This document shows positions 57,083 to 64,000 of a stretch of 64,000 bases of DNA, piece after piece. Each line of letters begins with the position of its first letter. Position 1 is the stretch's first letter. The notes under the pieces are model-generated. The model made no database searches, was not told where the DNA came from, and was given only the letters and a program-made list of their open reading frames with translations. A program made the position numbers and the translations under genes. The stretch comes from Psococerastis gibbosa. Taxonomy: Eukaryota; Arthropoda; Insecta; Psocodea; Psocidae. The stretch covers positions 1,550,001 to 1,614,000 of the forward strand of contig OZ020488.1 in the NCBI GenBank assembly GCA_963971405.1, given 5' to 3'.

Positions 57083-58018
57083 CGGGCTGGATCTACTCCT
57101 GGTATAGGTAGGAGCCTAAATTTAGGAAGTTGAACACTTCAAATTTAGTCCCAATGCAATTAAATAGACGAACATGGTTAGATTGGACTAAATAATTTGT
57201 CTATCTTTTGTTAAATTGCTGCTTGACACAACCCGTATAGCACACGCAGGGAAAAGACGGGCGAATTTGAGGCGAAAGACAGGATCAAATATCCGTCGCC
57301 TGTGTTTAGCCTGTTTTTCGCCTGCTAGCAAATAACCAGTTCTGGTGAGCCGGTAATTTACCTCTAATTCGCCTCGAATTTCCTTCTAATCCGATACCTA
57401 GTGAGACGACAATTTACCGATTATTCACCGGGGCATATGTCGGACAATTTACTTCTAAAATACGGGGAATTGTTGTCTTATTGCCGGATGGTAATTGGCC
57501 CAATCTTCCCGCTTATTCCTTGATAATTTCCAGTGAATTGACTTCTTTTCCTCGGGTAAATATCAGCAAATGCTGCTCCTTTATTTCGCGACTACCTTAC
57601 AGTCGCAAGGTAACGCAGTGGTCTTTTCAAACAGAAGATATAAGTTCGAATCATCCTTGGTACCTATTTTTTTACATTATGTGTGTTGTGCAGCATAGCC
57701 GTCAGAAATCAGAAATTTATGTCGGGGGGGGGGGGGGGGGGTCCAGCAGACACCCTCCAAAATCAAGAAATTACGCTGGCCCGTGCTTGTATGGATTGCA
57801 TAAGATATAGACCACAGTAGTATAAAAAAGTTATTCCATGAAATTAAAAGTTTAACCAGGTGCGGCTCGAATTTTTAATTTTTTAAGATGAGTCCTATCG
57901 AATCTATCATTAGTTTTTACGGTATAAATTTTTACATCGCCAAGTTTAATAGGTAAAATAGGTACATTTTTTATTAAATTAATAATTTATACAGTACCGT
58001 ATAAAATATAGTGTCATT

Positions 58019-58189
58019 CAAGGCCTTAGCCAAGGGGGGTTCAACCCCCCCCCCCCCCCCCCGAAATGAAATGGCTTGATACTAGATAGAATCGGATTTT
58101 GAGAGGAAAAATAAAAACCAATATGTAATACCCAATGAAATATCTAAACCCCCCCCCCTCCCCGAAAAAAAAAACTGGCTACTGCATTT
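58019..58189. mobile_element. hAT-type MITE with C runs, second copy
   Basis: Starts CAAGGCCTTAGCCAAGGGGG and keeps the internal TGGCTTGATACTAGATAGAA and ATGTAATACCCAATGAAAT of the 55882 copy. It lacks that copy's middle. Flanked by GTGTCATT (58011-58018, 58190-58197). The right terminus is decayed (TGGCTACTGCATTT). Confidence 0.75.
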
Positions 58190-58367
58190 GTGTCATTTAG
58201 TATTATATTGGCTTATTGAAGTTGGCTCATTGCATTGAACTATATAACCAGGTACGGTAAGTATAATTCCAGAAATAAATATATGTTTGAACACAACATC
58301 AAGTCACAATGTCTCCAGAGATTGTTTTGCAATCGCTTGGTCAAACGCAATGATCACATCAGATTAG

Positions 58368-58546
58368 TTGAAGAACCAGTAGAATCCGGGCTGATGGGCC
58401 GTGGTCGAATTGAAAGTGAACTTGGAAGTTCACCGTGGTCGAATTGAAAGTGAACTTGGAAGTTCACTTTCAATTCGACCACGGCCCATCAGCCCGGATT
58501 CTACTGGTTCTTCATTTGACTCCGGCCGTGAAAGCCTTTGCAGTTA
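58368..58546 (+). mobile_element. Penelope-like palindromic element, 179 bp, TSD 13 bp
   Basis: Flanked by the perfect duplication CACATCAGATTAG (58355-58367, 58547-58559). Arms GAACCAGTAGAATCCGGGCT and complement, with GTGGTCGAATTGAAAGTGAA in both and a direct duplication of that string in the left arm. Ends GACTCCGGCCGTGAAAGCC then GCAGTTACA. The hammerhead-like middle is absent. Confidence 0.75.
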
Positions 58547-58615
58547 CACATCAGATTAGGTCAAATTTCGTGTAGGATTATCAAACTACTCTAAAAATAT
58601 GGTCCTGATTGAACG

Positions 58616-58776
58616 CAGGGACGGATCCAGCCCATTTGGCGGGGGTAGGGCGTATTTGTGGTTCAAAATAGAACAGAAAAAACTGTAGGCCTAGTATCGA
58701 CTAAATTGACATGTAAATAAACTTAAAACAGATTTACTAACATTTTTGAGCAGCTGCCCCCCTGTATCCGTTTTTG
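58616..58776. mobile_element. hAT-type MITE, GGACGG family, second copy
   Basis: Begins CAGGGACGGATCCAGCCCAT and ends CCCCCCTGTATCCGTTTTTG. Flanked by ATTGAACG / ATTGAACA (7 of 8 match). Internal GTGGTTCAAAATAGAA and AACAGATTTACTA resemble the 56654 copy. Confidence 0.65.
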
Positions 58777-59470
58777 ATTGAACATATAATGTAAGTATTA
58801 GCTTAGTATCAATATATCACTAGCTAATTTCATTGCAAAAGAATGCCTATTATGCCGGATGCATAACTTAACTTCCTGAGGAGTAATAAATTTATAATTC
58901 GAATACTGTGAAATTATGGTTATGCAAACAATGAAAATGTGAGAGTCGGCTCTAACGACGAGGAGTGTGCGCATTGCGATCTCGCAGCTTCGCGCCTTTT
59001 TTAAATTTTACTCAAGTAAATTTAATTTTAACTCGATTTGATTTTATCCCTTCAACATTATAATTTAAATATTTGACATTGTGAAACAATAAAAGAATAC
59101 TACGTAACTTTAGATAATGAAATAAATTAGAAAAACTGCATAAGAAAAATTATTACGGTATTGGATTCCTAATAATATTCCATGTTTCGATTTGTAACTT
59201 GGACCATTGAATATATAACACTATAGAATGGTCACGACGGTCAAATATTGCAAACAGGCTTTTCTGGTGAAAAACCTACAAACTAGAAAAAAGGTCGGAC
59301 GTCCCGCTGGTGTCAGCCCATTGTGCAATTCGTCAGGGTCCAACTCGCCACATCTTTACCAGGGACGGACTAAATACCCTCACTATGCAATACTCTCAAT
59401 TTCTTCCTGCCCCTTCAATTGGCTGCCTACTTTAATAATGGCCAGTGGTATATACTGTATATATTTTATT

Positions 59471-60466
59471 GCTTTCCAATTTATACGTAGTAAAAGGAAA
59501 GCTTTGTGATGGTCGAAATTTTCGATTCCGAGATTTCAACGGATTTACACGTTTTCAGGTCCCAGCAGCCTGATCGGGGCGTTTATAAGACCGGTATTTA
59601 TTTAATCCACTGGTAAAAAAAATAATTTTATAATGGAAAGTGCTATTCAAAATTTGTTTGTTTACAGTTATAATCCTAGGGTAAGATATTTATTTAACCC
59701 CGGCATTATAAACGCCTCGATCAGACTGCAGGAACCCAAAAAAGTGGTTTTTACGAAATGTCTGTCTGTCTGTCTGCCTGTGAACCGATTTCCGGGCAAA
59801 CTAAGCGGTCGATTTTGATGAAATTTAGCATGTAGGTTTTTATTTTGGGCCAATTCAATTTGGGGGGAGGGGGGGTTTTATTCACAAAAAACTCCCAAAA
59901 AACGTCTAAAAAAATTATTTCTCAAAAACGGCTCCAACGATTTCTTTTAAATTCTCATATATTGTAGTTGTTGTTAATGCTGACAAATTGCGGTGGGTCG
60001 CTTGCCCCTTGATAGTTTGCTTCTGGGGGTAAAAAAATAAAAATAACTAAATTTTAATGAGAAATGACTAAAAAATAATTTTTCTGCGAAACCTTTCTAT
60101 CGATGATTTCTACCTTCAGGCATGTTTAGGTGTTAAATTGAGTAACTAAACCGGATAGGTTGCTCTCCCAAAAAAATATTTGATTTTGCACAAAAAATTA
60201 TTTTTTGAAAAAATGATGGAAAATTCGCGCTGAAATGCCTTGCGTGTCCTGCCATTATTGCTGTGGGGTAATTAATGTGTTGGTCTGACCTATCTAGAAT
60301 TTATCTCACTTGCAGTGACGACAGGTGGACAACCCCCCCCCCCCCCCCCCCGAGATATCGGAAATTTAACAACTGGAAAATCATTTACCACGAAATTACT
60401 CATATTCCCTATCTACTAATTTTGATAAATTGGAAAGCATGTTCGAGTAAACTCGGACTGGTTCTT
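59471..60466 (+). mobile_element. 0.83-kb C-run repeat, copy C, with MITE inside
   Basis: Runs from GCTTTCCAATTTATACGTAG to GGACTGGTTCTT with all landmarks of copy A and an 18-base C run near 60333. The AGGTCCCAG|GAACCC landmark is split by the CAG-target MITE at 59566-59728, which fixes the original sequence of the target and confirms the 3-bp duplication. Confidence 0.85.
59566..59728. mobile_element. MITE with CCTGATCGRGGCG termini, TSD CAG
   Basis: Second copy of the element at 41675-41849. Termini CAGCCTGATCGGGGCG and its near-complement, flanked by CAG (59563-59565, 59729-59731). The uninterrupted target can be read from copy A, so the 3-bp duplication is secure. Confidence 0.88.
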
Positions 60467-60649
60467 TTATTTGACCTAGCATTGTACTTCTGCTCAGCAT
60501 AGGCTTTCCAACAATAGCTTATTTTAGAATTGCAGATGATTTAATTAGACTTAATGGATCTACTGTAAAATACTAAATCTACCTATTATTATTTTGAAGC
60601 CGTATATACGAGAGCTTCTTCAAATTCAAATTGGAATAATGCTAAGGCG

Positions 60650-60770
60650 GCTATTCCACTGGTCAATTATACTTCAAATTTGATTTTGTCATTGACGGAA
60701 AATCTTCAATGATGCTTTATTTATTTTTACACCACATTCCACTGGTTTTCAACAATTGATCATTTTTTTT
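60650..60770 (+). mobile_element. One arm of a hairpin MITE
   Basis: TAAGGCGGCTATTCCACTGG followed by TCAATTATACTTCAAATTTG and TCATTGACGGAAAATCTTC has the family end. A shorter inverted match (CATTCCACTGGTTTTC) follows near 60747. The second full arm is not present, perhaps because of a later deletion. Confidence 0.45.
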
Positions 60771-60809
60771 AATCAATTTTTTCCAAATTTGTAAGTTTGC
60801 CCGCAGTCT

Positions 60810-61391
60810 TTCTCAAAAAACTAAAAAAAAACGTTTAAAAAAATTATTTCTCAAAAGCGGCTCCAACGATTTCTTTTAAATTCATATATATTGAAGTCAA
60901 TATTAATGTTAATAAAATGCGGGAGGTCGCTTGCCGCAAGATAGTTTGGTTCTGGGGGTAAAAAATATAAAAAAAAAAATTAAGGAAAAATGACTATAAC
61001 AAATAATTTTCGATGATTTCTACTTTCAGACATGTTTAAGGTGTTAAATTGAGTAACGAAACCGGACAGGTTGCTTTCCCAAAAAAATATTTACTTTTGT
61101 GCAAAGAATTATTTTTTTAAAAGATGATAGAAAAAAACGGTCACGAGGTATGATTTTTGTGAACCTACATGCTAAATTTCTTTTAAATTAACCGAGTAGT
61201 TTGCCCAGAAATCGATGAACAGACAGAGTGGCAGACAGGCGGACAGAGCGATAGACAGACATTTTGTAAAAACCACTTTTTTGGGTTCCTGGGACCTCAA
61301 AACGTGTAAATCTGTTGAAATCTCGGAATCGAAAATTTCGACCATGACAAAGCTTTCCTTATATAGGTACTACGTATAAATTGGAGAGCAA
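60810..61391. mobile_element. C-run repeat, copy D, folded back on itself
   Basis: 60810-61135 follows the plus orientation of copy A (GGCTCCAACGATTTCTTTTA to GATGATAGAAAAAA). At about 61136 it switches abruptly to the 5' quarter in minus orientation (GTCACGAGGTATGATTTTTG, CCAGAAATCGATGAACAGAC, GTATAAATTGGAGAGC). The 3' part with the C run is missing. Confidence 0.78.
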
Positions 61392-61525
61392 TAAATAAAA
61401 ACTTTTGTTGTTGTTTCTATGACTAAACCAACCTAGCGGAGTTAGGGCTATAAAGCCCTCTCTTACACTCAACTAGGAAGGCCCGGGACCGCCTGCTTCA
61501 CATGCCCTCCGAAGCATGGCATCCA
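61384..61525 (-). mobile_element. tRNA-like SINE (family 1), 3' part, minus strand
   Basis: Complement of the SINE body: CTTACACTCAACTAGGAAGG, CCCGGGACCGCCTGCTTCAC and GCCCTCCGAAGCATGGC, with an A-rich tail beginning AATAAATAAAAAC at 61389. The tRNA head is missing. Confidence 0.72.
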
Positions 61526-61642
61526 CTCATTACATCACCTTTCAGTTACCAACAGATTTTTAGCAATTATGAGTTAAACCAAAAAATATATATATACAAA
61601 TATACAACCAAATAATTCTATTGTAAGTAATGACAATTCAAA

Positions 61643-62385
61643 AAGAACCGGTCCGAGATTACTCGAACATGCTTTCCCATTTATCAACTACTTAGTAGAT
61701 AGAGAAAATAAGTAATTTCATGGTAAATAATTTTCTTTTGGTTTAATTTCGCATATCTCGGGGGGGGGGGGGGTTCACCTGACGTCACTGGAGGTGAGGT
61801 AACCTCAATAAATTTAGAAATTTATAAAACTCCATTCTATCTAGTGTACGCTGTAACCATTTGGGAAGGGGGGGGGGGGGGGTCCGGAACCCAAGGACCC
61901 CCTCTGGCAATCGCCTAGGATATCACCAATCCCAAAGCACTGAATTAATCGATGGCATTGCATATTCTAGACCGGTCAGACAACACATTACCCCACAGGA
62001 ATAATGGAATTTTGCCCAAAAAAAAAAATACTTTTTGGGAAAGCAACCTTTCTGATTTTCTTTACTCTTTTTAACACCTAAAACATGCCTGAAGGTAGAA
62101 ATCATCGATAGAAAGGTTTAGCCGATTTTTTTTTTTACTCATTTTTCATTAAAATTTAGATATTTTTATTTTTTTACCCCCCGAAGCAAACAATCAAGGG
62201 GCAAGCGACCCCCCACATTTTATTAACATTAATAAGGGCTGCAATATATGTGAACTGAAAAGAAATCGTTGGAGCCGTTTTTCAGCAATAATTTTTTTAG
62301 ACGTTTTTTTTGGAGTTTTTTGAGAATAAAACCCCCCCAAATAGAGTTGGCCCAAAATATAAAAAAATCGTCCCGAGGTGTGATA
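61643..62385 (-). mobile_element. 0.83-kb C-run repeat, copy E (minus)
   Basis: Starts AAGAACCGGTCCGAG. It holds a G run at about 61760, an extra 150-bp insert with a second G run (61800-61960), and then the usual landmarks in complement. It ends at the head-to-head junction near 62385, lacking the first quarter. Confidence 0.82.
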
Positions 62386-63220
62386 TTTATACGTAGTCTA
62401 AGGAAAGCTTTGTGATGGTTGAAATTTTCGATTCCGAGATTTCAACGTTTTGAGGTCCCAGGAACCCAAAAAAGTGTTTTTTACGAAATGTCTGTCGCTC
62501 TGTCTGTCTGTCTGTCTGTTCATCGATTTCCGGGCAAACTATTCGGCCGATTTTGAAGAAATTTTCCATGTAGGTACACACAAATCATACCTCGAGACAG
62601 TTTTTTTTATTTCGGGCTAACTCAATTTGGGGGGGTTTCATTCTCAGAATACTCTAAAGAAACGTCAAAAAAATGATTTCACCAAAACGGCTCCAACGAT
62701 TTCTTTTAAATTCACACATCTTGTAGTCGTTAATAATGTTAACAAAATGCAGGGGGTCGCTTGCCCCTTGATAGTTTGCATCTGGGGGTAAAAAAATAAA
62801 AATAACTCAATTTTCATGAAAAATTATTTAAAAATAATTTTTCTGCGAAACCTTTCTATCGATTATTTCTACCTTCAGGCATGTTTTAGGTGTTAAATTG
62901 ATTAACGAAACCGGACAGGTTGCTTTCCCAGAAAACCATTTGGTTTTGAGCAAAAATTTTGTTTTTTGAAAAAATTATTGAAAATTTACGCTTAAATGCA
63001 TTGCGTGTCCTGCCATTATTGCTGTGTGGTATTGTGTTGGTCTGACCTATCTAGAATATAACTCATCTCCAGTGACATCAGGTGCTACAACCCCCCCCCC
63101 CCCCTCAAATATCGGAAATGTAACTATAGGAAAATTATTTACCATGAAATTATTCATTTTCTCTATCTGCTAATTTTGATTAATTGGAGAGCATGTTCGA
63201 ATAAACTCGGACCGGTTCTT
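62386..63220 (+). mobile_element. 0.83-kb C-run repeat, copy F (plus)
   Basis: Full-length copy from TTTATACGTAGTCTAAGG to GGACCGGTTCTT with a C run of about 14 at 63091. Together with copy E it forms a 1.6-kb inverted repeat centred near 62385. Confidence 0.85.
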
Positions 63221-63221
63221 A

Positions 63222-64000
63222 GAGATGTAAAGAAAAAAACACACACAGTAATGCACGTATTGGACTTATAATTATCTTGAAACATTTACGTATAGGAAAT
63301 TATTTATTTAATGTAAAAAGTATATTTGACTTCCAATCAAAAAGTCTAGTTCTAGAATAAATAAAGAATATAGTTAAATATAACGAGGCCCGTGAACTGC
63401 TGAGTGCTTTCTAAATGAGTAAATGCTGTACCTGGCCCTGTTCTGAAACAGGGATAAGGAAGGGTACAATGTGACTTGCAACCCCTAGCTGGACCCAGGT
63501 ATGAAGCTCCGCGGGTGGTGCTTGCGTTGAGCAACAGTTCGCTGCCAAGTATCATCTTAGTTCGCGTTTCTATAGAATGGAATCGTAAATGCAGGGGCCT
63601 TTCTATAGTGTTATATATTCAATGCTTGGACATACCACATGGTACATATCTACCGATTCAGCTATGGCCTAAGCGTTGTTTGTCCAAATGAATAAATTCT
63701 GTGCCTTTTGGGTATAAAGCGCGTGCAACTTGTTTATTTAAAGCTTTTCGACGTTTACTTAGGCCTAGTACAGTAGGTTGTATGAACCGATATGTTATCA
63801 TTTTGCATATACAAGTTTTTGTACGTGTCTGGGTTTGGTCGATAGCAGTCAAAGGCTGGTCTAAATTTGAATAGGATACCATAGTTAGTCAATTTGGCAG
63901 AAAACTAGACTATGACAAGAAACATTTTTCGCCTAGCCTCTTCCACCCATGACCTAACCTGTTCCACCTAGCCTTAATGGGTTCCAGGTACCTTAACATC
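63222..64000. other. Right-edge non-coding DNA
   Basis: No gene or bounded repeat was recognised. The short ORFs on both strands lack any family resemblance. Confidence 0.4.

Larger units (their letters stand above)
55493..64000. other. Gene-free, repeat-rich right flank
   Basis: Beyond the FIRRM promoter no host exon was recognised. Individually bounded elements are listed separately. The remainder (for example 57120-57720, 58790-59460 and 63222-64000) is AT-rich DNA with no assignable feature. One exception is a weak tRNA-like string (TAACGCAGTGG, AGTTCGAATC) at 57608-57652. Confidence 0.5.

Noticed and set aside
57481..57810. 109-codon ORF at 57481-57810
   Set aside because: Crosses a 17-base G run giving poly-glycine, with no family resemblance and no splice context.
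58390..58420. Hammerhead ribozyme at CTGATGGGCCGTGGTCGAA in the outer arms of the palindromic elements
   Set aside because: The invariant A of CUGANGA is replaced by G and stem II would have a two-base loop. The CTGAAGAT...GAAAC strings in the inner arms are the better candidates.

Overview
The window is nuclear DNA of an animal, most likely an arthropod (probably an insect). The genes are split by GT-AG introns. Their products (OCIAD1/asrij, NUF2, CHPF, nucleobindin, FIRRM) are animal proteins, and the transposon mix (Tc1/mariner, hAT, Harbinger-like hairpins, LINEs with RNase H, tRNA-like SINEs, Penelope-like ends) is typical of arthropods. The species cannot be named from sequence alone. 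The DNA is AT-rich and carries an unusual number of long pure C or G runs, nearly all inside repeats.

Layout. 205-5320: repeat island. A hairpin MITE is split by a complete hAT transposon (250-4292, intact two-exon transposase, 8-bp TSD), which itself carries a SINE. It is followed by nested hairpin MITEs that end about 65 bp before the OCIAD1 start codon. 5384-11519 (+): OCIAD1/asrij, six exons. 12408-13757 (-): NUF2. 13758-14369: divergent promoter region. 14370-25802 (+): CHPF, eight exons, followed by a decayed duplicate of its last exon. 28591-39298 (-): nucleobindin, six coding exons, two EF hands and a long Q/P-rich tail. 39299-44198: intergenic repeats. 44199-55008 (-): FIRRM/C1orf112, eight exons, with an intact LINE (ORF 48483-52235, +) and a solo LTR in its introns. 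55009-64000: gene-free and repeat-rich.

The five host genes have unrelated jobs: haematopoietic/mitochondrial signalling, kinetochore, chondroitin synthesis, Golgi calcium binding, and recombination. They do not form a functional cluster. NUF2 and CHPF are divergent, OCIAD1/NUF2 and CHPF/NUCB are convergent. All intron phases agree in the models given.

The most unusual content is repetitive. (1) Palindromic TWA-target MITEs share ends and a core, but their stem sequence differs between copies while both arms of each copy match. (2) An ~0.83-kb C-run element is present in about eight copies, two of them head to head. (3) A Penelope-like palindromic element has target duplications of 9-13 bp, hammerhead-like cores and a compact promoter. 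(4) C-run hAT MITEs carry 8-bp TSDs. Boundaries were set by eye and no database was searched.
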